From Shewanella insulae (GTDB lineage: Bacteria; Pseudomonadota; Gammaproteobacteria; Enterobacterales; Shewanellaceae): a stretch of DNA of 64,000 nt. Positions 1 to 9,205 of this stretch are shown in pieces. The first letter of the stretch is position 1. Each line of letters begins with the position of its first letter. The notes beneath the pieces are model-generated. The model did not search any database. It saw only the letters and a list, made by a program, of their open reading frames with translations, and was not told the DNA's origin. The stretch spans positions 1 to 64,000 of the forward strand of contig NZ_WRPA01000015.1 of NCBI RefSeq assembly GCF_009831655.1, in the 5' to 3' direction. The position numbers and the translations under genes are program-made.

Positions 1-295
1 AATGGGAAAGGTAATATTCGACATCGAGAACGGTTGGGGTTGGTCATTGTTTTTGTTTGGCGACTAAACAATAACTCTCCAACCGTTTTCATTTCCAGTC
101 CACGCTAATCCGCGATGAACCTTTTTTTATGGCGCTTAACCACGAAAACATATTTATCCCCTAGTTACGGCTATCGCCTCGCGACAAAAAATACTAAGCT
201 GGGCCAACCCGGCCAGTATGTCACTCACCAAGGTGATGCACTATGGCCGATACTTGCCTTAGCATAATGGAACATTACACATGGAGGACAACAAG
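1..295. other. intergenic, no gene recognised
   Basis: I see no convincing coding region here. The stretch is fairly AT-rich and ends in a good ribosome binding site (GGAGG at about 284-288) for the following small membrane protein. The promoter of that gene probably lies here, but I cannot place it with confidence. Confidence 0.5.
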
Positions 296-700
296 ATGCG
301 AGGAGCCGGCGGCAGTTCCGGAGGAATAGGCCTGTTTCTAATGGGGCTGGTGATGATGTGCGGCGGTTTTTACCTGCTACTGAATGCCATCTCAGTGACC
401 TCAAACTTTAGCCTGGGCTATCGACTGTACAACGTCGGTGGCATGGGGATCACCGGCGGCACCATACTGATCCCGTTGATCTTCGGCATAGGCATCATCT
501 TCTACAATGCCAAAAACCTGCTGGGTTGGCTGCTGACTCTGGGCTCGCTTACGGCGCTGACCTTCGGTGTACTCTCCAGTGTCAGATTCAGCCTCAGAAC
601 CATGACCACCTTCGACCTCTTGGTCATTCTGGTCCTTGCCGTGGGTGGCCTAGGCCTGTTTTTGCGTTCGCTCAAAACCATAGACGCCAAGTACAGCTAA
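296..700 (+). CDS. small integral membrane protein, unknown function
   Basis: The protein has 134 residues when started at ATG 296, which follows GGAGG by eight bases. An in-frame ATG at 281 would itself contain that ribosome binding site, so it is less likely. The N-terminus is glycine-rich and is followed by about four hydrophobic segments. The last ends near the C-terminus in a short charged tail (LKTIDAKYS). I recognise no enzymatic motif. It converges with the diguanylate cyclase on the other strand, with only 27 bases between the stops, so the two are separate transcription units. Function unknown; probably an inner-membrane protein. Confidence 0.7.
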   Translation: MRGAGGSSGGIGLFLMGLVMMCGGFYLLLNAISVTSNFSLGYRLYNVGGMGITGGTILIPLIFGIGIIFYNAKNLLGWLLTLGSLTALTFGVLSSVRFSLRTMTTFDLLVILVLAVGGLGLFLRSLKTIDAKYS

Positions 701-727
701 GTCCCCTAGCCCATAAAAGGGATAGAG

Positions 728-1903
728 CTAAATGGGGCTGACGAGCTCTTCGTCGGCCTCTTTCTTGGCTATGCCACAGCTAAAACGATCCCGCCCCTGT
801 GACTTACTCTGATAAAGCAGTTGATCTACGCTGGCCAGCAGATCACAGGCATCCAGTCCTGGCTGCCACAGGCAGACACCTTGCGAGACAGTCACATAGT
901 CCCCCAGTGTCGAGTCGGGATGAGAGAGCTCGGCCGCCTTCAGCTCCACCCGAATCTGCTCGGCAATATGGCGCGCCCCGTCGAGACCCGTATCTGGCAA
1001 TATGATGGCAAACTCCTCTCCGCCATAGCGCGCCGCCAGATCCCGAGGCCTCGAAGCCACCCCATGTAACACCTCTGCGAATCGAACGAGGGCGCGATCA
1101 CCCTCGCTATGCCCCTGACTGTCGTTGAGGCGCTTGAAGAAATCCACGTCAAGTAAAATAACGCTCAGGGGATCGCCGGTGCGCTCGGCGGCCTTGATCT
1201 CAAGCGCCAGCACCTCGTCGAAATGGCGACGGTTACTCAGCTCAGTTAGACCGTCGATCAATGCCATCCGCTTAAATTGCTGCAACAGCTGCTGCTTCTC
1301 GGCGTCACGCAAGATAGCCTTGCGAAACCACTGCAGCAGTACCTTCTGCCCGGTAATGATGATCACCAAGAGACAAACAAACTTAGTCAGGGCAAAGATG
1401 GGGTTTTCCGGGATCTCGATAAGCCGGGTCACCAGGTTAACCAGCAATAGAGGCACCACACTGATTATGAGCCAGCGGCGCACCGGAAAGAGAGAGATGG
1501 CAAAGGTAAACACCAAGACGTCGGTAACAGAGTCGACGGCGGCCAACGCACCATGTGCTCCCATCAGATCATAAGAACTGGTGAGCCAGTAATGGCCCAC
1601 CACAAAATAGATCCAGGCAACTTCTAACACCAGTAAATACGCCAGCACCAGACCCATGCGATGTTTCTCCGGCTGACGATAGAGGATCCCCGCCAGACCA
1701 AAGAAAGCAATACACAGAGTAGGCATCTCCAGCACCAAGAGATCCGGCAGCGTCAGCAGATGATTTTTCTGTAACACAGTGGCGATAAAAATGGCAACCA
1801 GCAGGAACACGGAGAGATAGGCGGTCCACTTTACCGAGCGACAGAGATAGATATGGGTCTCTTGGACCAGGAGTTCGTCAAAGCTTTTTGGCTTACTATT
1901 CAT
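728..1903 (-). CDS. membrane-anchored diguanylate cyclase (GGDEF)
   Basis: This 391-residue protein should make cyclic di-GMP from two GTP. The first ~200 residues hold about six hydrophobic segments, a MASE-like membrane sensor with no family I can name. A short helical linker leads into a GGDEF domain (about 215-375). The active-site loop reads RYGGEEFAIILPD, the functional GGEEF variant. The inhibitory I-site RxxD is present (RPRD) exactly five residues before GGEEF, so product feedback inhibition is expected. There is no EAL or HD-GYP domain. It is a single-gene unit, and the signal it senses cannot be read from the sequence. Confidence 0.93.
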   Translation of the reverse strand: MNSKPKSFDELLVQETHIYLCRSVKWTAYLSVFLLVAIFIATVLQKNHLLTLPDLLVLEMPTLCIAFFGLAGILYRQPEKHRMGLVLAYLLVLEVAWIYFVVGHYWLTSSYDLMGAHGALAAVDSVTDVLVFTFAISLFPVRRWLIISVVPLLLVNLVTRLIEIPENPIFALTKFVCLLVIIITGQKVLLQWFRKAILRDAEKQQLLQQFKRMALIDGLTELSNRRHFDEVLALEIKAAERTGDPLSVILLDVDFFKRLNDSQGHSEGDRALVRFAEVLHGVASRPRDLAARYGGEEFAIILPDTGLDGARHIAEQIRVELKAAELSHPDSTLGDYVTVSQGVCLWQPGLDACDLLASVDQLLYQSKSQGRDRFSCGIAKKEADEELVSPI

Positions 1904-1961
1904 CGTGTCTGCGCCCGCCCCTCTACCGCTATTATCATCAGCTTAAGTAATTATAAAGACG

Positions 1962-1995
1962 AAAAAAAAAACAGCCAGCATAAAGCTGACTGTTT
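1962..1995 (-). terminator. Rho-independent terminator of ahpF
   Basis: On the minus strand a ten-base-pair stem (AACAGTCAGC with GCTGGCTGTT, one G-U pair) and a TTTAT loop lead into a run of ten T residues. It sits just after the ahpF stop codon. Confidence 0.9.
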
Positions 1996-2016
1996 ATTTT
2001 GTGGCGTTTTGTACCT

Positions 2017-3582
2017 TTAGGCGGCAACGGCATCTGCCGGCTCACCTAGGCGGATCAGGTAGTCGAAGGCCCCCAGTGAGGCCGTCGCGCCGCTGCCCAT
2101 GGCAATGATGATCTGCTTATAGGCAGAGTTGGTCACATCGCCTGCGGCAAATACACCCGGCAGTGAAGTTTGGCCCTTGGCGTCGACGATGATCTCGCCG
2201 CGAGCGGTCAGCTCCACCGTGCCTTTGAGCCACTCGGCATTAGGCACCAGGCCAATCTGCACGAAGATGCCCGCCAGTGCGACATGGTGCTGCTCGCCCG
2301 TGGCTCTGTCTGTGTAGTTCAGGCCTTGTACCCGATTGCCGTCGCCCACCACTTCAGTGGTCATCGCCTGGGTGATGATCTCGATGTTGCCCATGGAGGC
2401 CGCCTTACGCTGCAACACCTCATCGGCGCGTAGCTTGCTGTCAAATTCCAGCACGGTAACATGCTCGACGATGTTGGCCAGATCTATGGCCGCCTCTATG
2501 CCTGAGTTACCGCCACCAATCACGGCCACGCGCTTGCCCTTAAACAGCGGACCATCACAGTGCGGGCAGTAGGCGACGCCTTTACCGCGATACTCTTTCT
2601 CACCCGGTACATTCATCTCGCGCCAGCGGGCGCCCGTGGCCAAGAGTACCGTCTTGCTGCGCAGCAGTGCGCCGCTTTCAGTCTGGATCTCAAACAGCTC
2701 ACCCGACTTAAGGCTCAAGGCGCGTTGGTTGTCCATGATGTCTACATCATAGTCGTGCACATGGGCTTCCAGGTTAGCCACCAGCTTAGGCCCCTCGGTC
2801 TCCTTGACCGAGATAAAGTTTTCGATGCCCACAGTCTCGGCTACCTGACCGCCAAACTTATCCGCCAGGATACCGGTTCTCAGTCCCTTACGGGCCGCAT
2901 AGATGGCCGCCGAGGCGCCAGCCGGGCCGCCGCCGACCACCAGCACATCGAAGGCCTCTTTCTGGCTGAGTTTTTCCGCCTGACGGCTGGCCGCATTGAC
3001 ATCCAACTTATTAAGGATCTCAATCACACTGATGCCACCGACAGAAAACGGCTCGCCGTTAAGGTAGACAGAGGGAACCGCCATGATGTTGCGCTCGTTC
3101 ACTTCATCCTGGAACAGGGCGCCATCTATCATGGTGTTTTGAATATTGGGGTTGATCGCCGACATCATGTTGAGTGCCTGCACCACCTCGGGACAGGTTT
3201 GACAGCTCAGGGACACATAGGTCTCGAAGCGATATTCGCCCGGCAGGTCGCGGATCTGCTCGATCACCTCAGGGGCGAGCTTGATCTGATGCCCGCCTGT
3301 GTGCAACAAGGCCAGCACCAGAGAGGTAAACTCGTGGCCCATTGGCAGGCCGGCGAAATGGATCTGGCTGCCGGTGTCAGGGCTGGTCACTGTCATCGAC
3401 GGGGTACGTTCACCCACGGATTCGGTCAATGACACTAATTGGGATAACGCGGCAATATCGGTTGCCAGCGACAATAGCTCTTTTGCTTTAGGACGCTCAT
3501 CTGCCGATACGACAAGTTCAACTGGGCGCTTGAGGTTTTGCAGATAGGTAGTCAGCTGATTTTCCACATTCGCATCTAACAT
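2017..3582 (-). CDS. ahpF: alkyl hydroperoxide reductase subunit F
   Basis: AhpF passes electrons from NAD(P)H through FAD and two disulfides to the peroxiredoxin AhpC in the cytoplasm. The ATG at 3582 ([10 protein letters not shown]) follows AGGAG by five bases and gives 521 residues, the usual length. A longer in-frame reading to 3672 would run through the intergenic hairpin and is rejected. The N-terminal double-thioredoxin-fold domain carries Cys127-X2-Cys130 (SCQTCP). The thioredoxin-reductase-like part has the FAD motif GGGPAG at about 217-222 and the redox CPHC at 339-342. It lies downstream of ahpC on the same strand, separated by 182 bases containing an attenuator-like hairpin. Confidence 0.97.
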   Translation of the reverse strand: MLDANVENQLTTYLQNLKRPVELVVSADERPKAKELLSLATDIAALSQLVSLTESVGERTPSMTVTSPDTGSQIHFAGLPMGHEFTSLVLALLHTGGHQIKLAPEVIEQIRDLPGEYRFETYVSLSCQTCPEVVQALNMMSAINPNIQNTMIDGALFQDEVNERNIMAVPSVYLNGEPFSVGGISVIEILNKLDVNAASRQAEKLSQKEAFDVLVVGGGPAGASAAIYAARKGLRTGILADKFGGQVAETVGIENFISVKETEGPKLVANLEAHVHDYDVDIMDNQRALSLKSGELFEIQTESGALLRSKTVLLATGARWREMNVPGEKEYRGKGVAYCPHCDGPLFKGKRVAVIGGGNSGIEAAIDLANIVEHVTVLEFDSKLRADEVLQRKAASMGNIEIITQAMTTEVVGDGNRVQGLNYTDRATGEQHHVALAGIFVQIGLVPNAEWLKGTVELTARGEIIVDAKGQTSLPGVFAAGDVTNSAYKQIIIAMGSGATASLGAFDYLIRLGEPADAVAA

Positions 3583-3595
3583 GATAACTCCTAGG

Positions 3596-3620
3596 AAAAA
3601 GTGGCTCCCAGAGGGAGCCA
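3596..3620 (-). terminator. hairpin with T-tract between ahpC and ahpF (attenuator-like)
   Basis: Read on the minus strand, TGGCTCCC and GGGAGCCA form a perfect eight-pair stem with a TCT loop. It is followed by CTTTTT and then directly by the ahpF ribosome binding site. It would end part of the ahpC transcripts before ahpF and give more AhpC than AhpF. Confidence 0.75.
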
Positions 3621-3711
3621 AAAACATAGGGAAAAATTGCCGGCACGCATGCAGGGGGAGGTGAACCGGCAATGAAAAAGGATGATGATTAAACTCGTTT
3701 GGCTTTCGCCG

Positions 3712-3742
3712 GGTCGCCCGAGATGATGAGGCCCGGGCGACC
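3712..3742 (-). repeat. inverted repeat downstream of ahpC
   Basis: A nine-base-pair perfect inverted repeat (GGTCGCCCG ... CGGGCGACC) with a 13-base loop lies 23 bases past the ahpC stop. There is no T-tract, so it may protect the 3' end of ahpC mRNA rather than terminate transcription. Confidence 0.6.
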
Positions 3743-3764
3743 TTAGGGAGGAAGATCTTATCTC

Positions 3765-4334
3765 TTAGATCTTACCGACCAGGTCCAGTGAAGGCGCTAG
3801 GGTCTCTTCACCTGGCTGCCATGCTGCAGGGCAAACTTCACCGTCGTGCGTCGCAACATACTGAGCCGCTTGTATCTTACGCACCAGCTCAGAGGCGCTA
3901 CGGCCGATACCCAGGTCATGCACTTCAGCAACCTTGATCTGACCTTCTGGGTTGATCACGAAGGTACCGCGCAGTGCCAGACCTTCCTCTTCGATCATCA
4001 CGCCGAAGTTGCGTGAGATAACACCGGTTGGGTCGCCGATCATTGGGTAGTTAATCTTGCCGATAGTGTCTGAGCTATCGTGCCACGCCTTGTGAGTGAA
4101 GTGAGTGTCGGTAGACACAGAGTAAACTTCAACCCCCATAGACTGCAGCTTCTCGTAATGGTCAGCCATGTCACCCAGTTCTGTTGGGCAGACGAAAGTG
4201 AAGTCGGCTGGGTAGAAGAAAACCACAGACCACTTACCCAGTAGGTCTTGCTCAGTCACAGAGACGAAATCGCCATTGTGGTATGCAGTGGCTGAGAAAG
4301 GCTTGATTTCGGTGTTGATGATAGATTGAGTCAT
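3765..4334 (-). CDS. ahpC: alkyl hydroperoxide reductase subunit C (2-Cys peroxiredoxin)
   Basis: AhpC reduces hydrogen peroxide, organic peroxides and peroxynitrite using a peroxidatic cysteine. The 189-residue protein has the family signature around Cys49 (DFTFVCPTE) and the resolving cysteine at about 168 (EVCPAAW). Both halves of the catalytic disulfide are therefore present. Length and sequence match the enterobacterial AhpC type. ahpF, its reductase, follows on the same strand, and a shared promoter upstream of 4334 is likely. OxyR-type control is known for the family. The upstream region has loosely spaced ATAG/CTAT-like half sites that I would not call without an alignment. Confidence 0.97.
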   Translation of the reverse strand: MTQSIINTEIKPFSATAYHNGDFVSVTEQDLLGKWSVVFFYPADFTFVCPTELGDMADHYEKLQSMGVEVYSVSTDTHFTHKAWHDSSDTIGKINYPMIGDPTGVISRNFGVMIEEEGLALRGTFVINPEGQIKVAEVHDLGIGRSASELVRKIQAAQYVATHDGEVCPAAWQPGEETLAPSLDLVGKI

Positions 4335-4532
4335 TGCTTGCTCCAGTGCTCGTTATTAACAGTAAATTTGTGGGGTGAGGCGTTTGCCTTAACCCCGTGT
4401 TCTTTGTCGATGAGGAGATAATAACGAGACTGGATAATTAAATATAACGGATAAAAGCTATCATACTAATCGATTTTTAAGATTATCATTGGCACGACGA
4501 CAAAAAACCGATTAAGGATAAGCGAGGGAATA

Positions 4533-5276
4533 TCACTCCCAGGTTTCGAAACGGGTCAGACTGCGGCCGAGCGGGAAATCCAACTGCTGCGACAGCTGTT
4601 GCGCCTCGGCCTTTAGGCCACTGGCACTTATCTGGCGGGCCTGCTTACCGGCAAACACCACCCAGTTGCCGCCCCCCGTCAGACAGGCTCGCACGTCGCA
4701 AAAATGTTTCTGCAGCAGGGCAAGCAAGGCCGAATCACGACTATGCTCCTTCCAGCAGTTGAGCACCAGATACCCTTCGCTTTTGAGCAGGGCGGCGGCA
4801 TTGGCGATAAAGGCCTCGCTCAGCTGCTGCTCGTCCACCCCATTTCCATGGTAGATGTCGGCGAAGATCACGTCAGCCTTCTTATGATCTGCGTCCGCCA
4901 GAAACGCATTGGCATCTTGATGAACCAGGTTAAGCTTCTTGCCGATGGGTAACCAGAAGTAACGCTTGGCCACTTCGATCACCGCCTCTCTCAGTTCTAC
5001 CGCAGTGATATTGATCCCCCGGTCGAAGTTACGCAGCGCATGTATTAAACCGCCACCTCCCAGACCCAATACGATGACTCTCTTAGGCTTGATAAACAGC
5101 AACACTAACAACATGGCCTGCAGGTAGGTATGCATGGGGATATGTTGCGCCGTCTTGAGCAGCTTGCTCTGCTCATCGTTATCGCCAAAGGAGAGCAGGC
5201 GAACCTCCTTATCCTCCATGACCAGTAAAGGGCCATGGTCATCTTCGCCTGTATATAGGGTGGTATAGTCTGACAT
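4533..5276 (-). CDS. spermidine-synthase-like SAM-dependent methyltransferase
   Basis: The 247-residue protein has the Rossmann fold of the polyamine synthase/methyltransferase superfamily. VLGLGGGGLIHAL is the nucleotide-binding glycine loop, followed by the acidic strand end (ITAVELREAVIEVA), QDANAF and FADIYHGNG. I chose ATG 5276 because it follows GGAGAG closely; a GTG four codons earlier would overlap that site. It is shorter than true spermidine synthase, and I see no neighbouring decarboxylase gene, so polyamine synthesis is not supported. The substrate is unknown. It stands alone, divergent from the MscS-like gene. Confidence 0.8.
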   Translation of the reverse strand: MSDYTTLYTGEDDHGPLLVMEDKEVRLLSFGDNDEQSKLLKTAQHIPMHTYLQAMLLVLLFIKPKRVIVLGLGGGGLIHALRNFDRGINITAVELREAVIEVAKRYFWLPIGKKLNLVHQDANAFLADADHKKADVIFADIYHGNGVDEQQLSEAFIANAAALLKSEGYLVLNCWKEHSRDSALLALLQKHFCDVRACLTGGGNWVVFAGKQARQISASGLKAEAQQLSQQLDFPLGRSLTRFETWE

Positions 5277-5521
5277 CTGTCTCTCCACTGGAGCGCCTAT
5301 CTAGCATCAATGTAGGCACAATAAAAGGCGCTAGTATGCCGTAAAAGCGCCAATAACACAGTAGGTAAATCCGCGTTGCGCCGCACAGAAAACAGATACA
5401 CTAGGCAGCACTCTGCAACATCTGAAGCCCCCCTCTCCTCATTCCGCCCTCAACTCTCACATTGCAATCACACAAAGCTTGTAGTATTTGTTTGAAATCT
5501 CTGGCTCATTTGTGATTTACC

Positions 5522-6079
5522 ATGACACAAACCCTGCTCATCAGCTGTCTCTATGTCGGCATCTTCGTCTTCGCCCAGCGTCTACTCACCAACTGGATAG
5601 CCAAGCTGGCCGAATCGAAACAGGTCTCCTTTAAACGCACCAAGATGGTGACCCAATATATTACCTACCTGCTATTTATCGTCATCGGTTGCCTCTGGGT
5701 GATCTCACTCGGCATAGAGTATCAACAGGTCTCCCTGTTTATCTCTTCGGTATTCGCCGTACTCGGCGTGGCCTTGGTGGCCCAATGGTCAATACTGAGT
5801 AACATCACCGCAGGCGTCTTAATCTTCTTCGTCTTCCCCTACCGTATTGGCGATCGCATCAAGATCATCGATAAGGATGAAGATGTCAGCGGCATCATCG
5901 CCGAGATAAGCCTGTTTCACGTGCTGATCGAGCGTAGCGACGGCATCACTATCACCTATCCGAATAACCTGATGCTACAGAAAGGGGTATTGAAACTGCC
6001 TCAGGCAAAAACTCAGGTGCAGAACAAGCCCTTGAGCGAATCGCCCGAGAAAGACCATACTCAAGTACAAAGCGATTAA
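5522..6079 (+). CDS. MscS-family-like small mechanosensitive channel protein
   Basis: This 185-residue protein has three to four hydrophobic segments. They are followed by a beta-rich stretch typical of the MscS middle domain: FVFPYRIGDRIKI, then IIAEISLFHVLIERSDG, then TYPNNLMLQKGVLKL. The MscS pore helix is usually rich in Gly and Ala; here the matching segment (VFAVLGVALVAQWSILSN) is similar. The large C-terminal cage domain of MscS is missing and is replaced by a short charged tail, so this is a minimal member. The corA-like gene begins 16 bases downstream, which suggests a two-gene operon of ion-handling inner-membrane proteins. Confidence 0.8.
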   Translation: MTQTLLISCLYVGIFVFAQRLLTNWIAKLAESKQVSFKRTKMVTQYITYLLFIVIGCLWVISLGIEYQQVSLFISSVFAVLGVALVAQWSILSNITAGVLIFFVFPYRIGDRIKIIDKDEDVSGIIAEISLFHVLIERSDGITITYPNNLMLQKGVLKLPQAKTQVQNKPLSESPEKDHTQVQSD

Positions 6080-6095
6080 CCGACAGGGGGCTGAA

Positions 6096-7064
6096 GTGCT
6101 CACGACATTACTCTATGATCCGCAACAAGAGTCGCTCACCCGGGGCGATGGGGCTCAGATAGCCAGCTGGCAGCAGCGTGACGACACCATTCTCTGGCTC
6201 AATATCGACGGCGAAATAGACGATGAGTTGTGCGAGTCGCTGCAGCGAGATTTTGGCCTGCACCCGCTGGCGCTGCAGGATGCCTCACGGGATCGTCATC
6301 CCCCCAAGATAGAGGACTTCGACGACCATACCTTTATTCTGCTAAGGGGCTTGGCGGCCGATTCTGACTCCATCAACTGCGACAACATAGTACTGGCGCT
6401 ATTTGTAGGGCCGCGATTCATCGTGACCCGCCACAGCAAGCGCTCCCTCTCCATCGAACGCACCATGACCTCGCTGGAAGCGGGCGAGCTGTCGCTGCAA
6501 AACACAGGTGCCGTCGCACTCAAGCTTAGCCGCTATGTGATCAAGCGTTATCATAAGATCCTGTTCGAACTCGAGAGCCGTCTGGAGGAGCTGGAAACCA
6601 TCATGCTCACCACGGCGGACGATAAGATATTGGCCGAGGTGGTGCTCTACAAGACAGATCTGACCCGTCTAAGGCGCAACTTTCACTACCATGTGGAGCT
6701 GTTCGACAGCCTGCGCAGCGAACCCTCAGTCCCCTTCGACGACAGCCTCTACCATGAGATCAACGACGTCTGCGAGCATCAACACAGGGCCGCCAGCCTG
6801 GCGGACCTCTTCTATCAGGTTTCCAGCGATCTCATCGATGGTTACATCTCCATCAGCGCCCACAGGCTCAACAACATAATGAAGGTGCTGACCATCATCA
6901 CCGCCATCTTCGTGCCGCTCACCTTTATCGCCGGAATCTATGGCATGAACTTCGAGTATATTCCCGAGCTGAAACACAAAGATGGCTACTTCATCGTCTG
7001 GGGTGTGATGCTCGCCATCACGGCGGTGCTGATCTGGCTGTTCAGGCGTCGAAAATGGCTCTAG
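6096..7064 (+). CDS. CorA/ZntB-family divalent cation transporter
   Basis: The 322-residue protein has the CorA architecture. It has a long soluble N-terminal alpha/beta domain, a long stalk helix (about 160-265), and two C-terminal membrane helices. The signature GMN stands at 283-285 (GIYGMNFEYIPEL) at the end of the first membrane helix. The C-terminal tail is basic (RRRKWL). The start is GTG 6096, preceded by AGGGGG. Sequence and length look closer to ZntB (zinc/proton) than to classical magnesium CorA, but I cannot settle the ion. It is probably co-transcribed with the MscS-like gene 16 bases upstream. Confidence 0.88.
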   Translation: MLTTLLYDPQQESLTRGDGAQIASWQQRDDTILWLNIDGEIDDELCESLQRDFGLHPLALQDASRDRHPPKIEDFDDHTFILLRGLAADSDSINCDNIVLALFVGPRFIVTRHSKRSLSIERTMTSLEAGELSLQNTGAVALKLSRYVIKRYHKILFELESRLEELETIMLTTADDKILAEVVLYKTDLTRLRRNFHYHVELFDSLRSEPSVPFDDSLYHEINDVCEHQHRAASLADLFYQVSSDLIDGYISISAHRLNNIMKVLTIITAIFVPLTFIAGIYGMNFEYIPELKHKDGYFIVWGVMLAITAVLIWLFRRRKWL

Positions 7065-7078
7065 CCGATACCTAGGGT

Positions 7079-7120
7079 AAAATATCTAAAACAAAGTATC
7101 TAAGGCAAAGTATCTAAGAC
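7079..7120 (+). repeat. three tandem 14-bp repeats before a terminator
   Basis: Three copies of a 14-base unit (AAARTATCTAARRC type) follow one another directly, and a fourth begins before the terminator. Units two and three differ by one base. They lie between the corA-like stop codon and its terminator. Confidence 0.85.
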
Positions 7121-7125
7121 AAAGT

Positions 7126-7155
7126 AAAAAGGCGAACCTAGGTTCGCCTTTTTAT
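7126..7155 (+). terminator. Rho-independent terminator, probably bidirectional
   Basis: AAAAAGGCGAACC and GGTTCGCCTTTTT form a symmetrical stem with a three-base loop, with A and T tracts on both sides. It serves the corA-like gene and, in the other direction, the dienelactone hydrolase gene. Confidence 0.92.
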
Positions 7156-7179
7156 TCTATTAACTTTTACGCAAACAGA

Positions 7180-7917
7180 TTAACGCAGCACCCGATGAAA
7201 GAAGGCCACCGCCTGCTGATAGATCTGCAGCGCCAGCGCGGGATCGTATCTGTCTCCCTCATCACGCATAAAGGCATGCTGGGCATTAACCTCGAGATAG
7301 GTGAACTTGCGCCCCGTCTCCGAGAGTCTATCGTAAATGAGCCTGCGTCCCTCGCTCGGCACATGGGGATCTTGCTTACCAAACACCAGCACCAACTCGG
7401 CCTCGATATCGCCGGTGCGGCTCAAAGAGTCGTTACCCGCATTGGCTGGCAGGGTATTGGAATGAATATCCGTGGGATAGAGGCAGAAGGCACCGACCAC
7501 ATCGATATTGAGCGCGGCGCGGTAGGCCAGATGCCCGCCGATACAGACCCCCATGGCCCCCACCTGATTGGTGCAGAAAGGCTGCCTCATGGCAAAATCC
7601 ACTAGGGCCTGAGTATCGCTGTCGTGATGTTCCAGCGCCTTGGTAAACTTATCCTGATTGCCCTTGTCTTTGCCCTCATCGTCATAGGCCAATACAGTGC
7701 CTATGGGGTTGAGTTCATGGAAGACTTCCGGCACTAACACCACGAAGCCATGACCGGCCAACATGGTCGCCGCCCTCGCGATGGGCGCGGTCTGCTGAAA
7801 AATCTCCGAGTAGAAGATAATCGTCGAGAACAAGCCCTCGCTATCGGGACGATAGAGATAACAGCGCATACTGCCCGTGGGCGTGTCTATGTCGTGAACT
7901 TCCTGTTTTACCATCAT
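7180..7917 (-). CDS. dienelactone hydrolase family protein
   Basis: This 245-residue alpha/beta hydrolase has the dienelactone hydrolase layout. The nucleophile elbow reads GVCIGGH, so the nucleophile is cysteine, as in true dienelactone hydrolases. The acid is probably in the FGKQDPHVP segment, and the histidine in NAQHAFMRDEG. No aromatic ring-cleavage genes are nearby, so the actual ester or lactone substrate is unknown. Two start codons stand in a row (7917 and 7914); GAGGG lies seven bases before the first. It is transcribed alone from the minus strand, between ldhA and the shared terminator. Confidence 0.88.
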   Translation of the reverse strand: MMVKQEVHDIDTPTGSMRCYLYRPDSEGLFSTIIFYSEIFQQTAPIARAATMLAGHGFVVLVPEVFHELNPIGTVLAYDDEGKDKGNQDKFTKALEHHDSDTQALVDFAMRQPFCTNQVGAMGVCIGGHLAYRAALNIDVVGAFCLYPTDIHSNTLPANAGNDSLSRTGDIEAELVLVFGKQDPHVPSEGRRLIYDRLSETGRKFTYLEVNAQHAFMRDEGDRYDPALALQIYQQAVAFFHRVLR

Positions 7918-7998
7918 AATCTTGCCCTCAGGCCAATAAACTTATCCTTAAGTTATCAGCCAGAGTTCACCTTGTCAGGTGAAACCCGGCCGATGCGA

Positions 7999-8988
7999 TT
8001 AAAATAACTGGTTAGGGCACTCTTCGCCGTCGAGCAGCTGACGAACATTCATCAGGCTGGTATGGGCAATGGCACCTAACGCCTCCTCGGTCAGGAAGGC
8101 CTGGTGGCCGGTAAAGATCACGTTGTGGCAGGCCGACAGGCGTCTGAACACATCGTCCTGGATGATCTGGTTGGACTTATCCTCGAAGAATAGCTCTTTC
8201 TCATTCTCGTACACATCCAGCCCCAGGGAGCCGATCTGCCCCGTCTTGAGCGCTTCCATGGCATCGAAGGCGTTTAGCAGGCCGCCACGACTGGTGTTGA
8301 TCACCATGACCCCTGGCTTCATCTTGTCGAAGCTCGCCTTGCTGAGCAGGTGGTGATTCTCTTTGGTCAGCGGACAGTGCAGGCTGATGATGTCGCTCAC
8401 CGCGTAGAGCTCGTCCAGTGACAGATATTCGATTCCCATATCCAGAACAGCCTGATTAGGGTAAGGATCGTAAACCACCACCTTACAGCCGAAGCCCAAG
8501 AGGATCTTGATTGTCGCCACCCCAATCTTACCCGTGCCGATCACACCGACTGTTCGGCCATACATGTTGAAGCCCACCAGCCCCTCGAGGGAGAAGTTGG
8601 CATCTCGGGTACGTTGATAGGCCTTGTGCACCTTACGGTTAAGGGTTAACATCAGCGCCACCGTATGCTCGGCCACAGACTCGGGCGAATAGGCGGGAAC
8701 GTTCACCACCCTAATCCCCAGACGCTTGGCCGCCTCCAGGTCGACGTTGTTAAATCCGGCGCAGCGCATCGCAATGATCTTAGTGCCATTTTTAGCTAGC
8801 TCGACCAATACCTCTTCACATAACGAATCGTTGACGAAGGCGCAGATCACCTCGAAACCATAGGCCAGCTTGACCGACTGCATACAGAGACGATAATCGA
8901 AATACTCAATCTGAGCGCCAAAGGCCTGGTTGGTGCGGTCGAAATGTTCCATGTCATAGTGCTTAGCACTAAAAAAACCTATTCTCAT
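7999..8988 (-). CDS. ldhA: fermentative D-lactate dehydrogenase
   Basis: The enzyme reduces pyruvate to D-lactate with NADH in the cytoplasm. The 329 residues match E. coli LdhA in length and along the chain: RCAGFNNVDLEAAK, NRKVHKAYQRTRDANFSLEG, the NAD-binding GVIGTGKIGVATIKIL, and FEDKSNQIIQDDVFRRL. The catalytic arginine (NTSRGG), glutamate (YENEKELF) and histidine (FTGHQAF) are all present. AGGT stands seven bases before the ATG. It is an isolated gene. The lactate permease at the end of the window is the natural partner for lactate use, though it is not linked. Confidence 0.95.
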   Translation of the reverse strand: MRIGFFSAKHYDMEHFDRTNQAFGAQIEYFDYRLCMQSVKLAYGFEVICAFVNDSLCEEVLVELAKNGTKIIAMRCAGFNNVDLEAAKRLGIRVVNVPAYSPESVAEHTVALMLTLNRKVHKAYQRTRDANFSLEGLVGFNMYGRTVGVIGTGKIGVATIKILLGFGCKVVVYDPYPNQAVLDMGIEYLSLDELYAVSDIISLHCPLTKENHHLLSKASFDKMKPGVMVINTSRGGLLNAFDAMEALKTGQIGSLGLDVYENEKELFFEDKSNQIIQDDVFRRLSACHNVIFTGHQAFLTEEALGAIAHTSLMNVRQLLDGEECPNQLF

Positions 8989-9205
8989 CTTAGCTACCTA
9001 AAAGTGGTTCAACATTAGACAGAGGCTTATCACCCTAGTATCACAGAGCCCCTGCGGTCTTGGCTCCATTATAGCCAAGGAAAGATGTGACTTAGCAAAG
9101 ATAAATTCCGCCTCGATCACGAAATGGTTAACTTTGTGAGCCGTCAATGTGTTTTATGCCGATTTCCTGCTAAGCTGGCGCAAATTTTCTGCCTTCTTTC
9201 GCCCC

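Noticed and set aside
2560-3432. 290-residue open frame on the plus strand inside ahpF
   Set aside because: It is a shadow of the ahpF gene. It has no ribosome binding site and no recognisable motif, and AhpF is fully conserved on the other strand.
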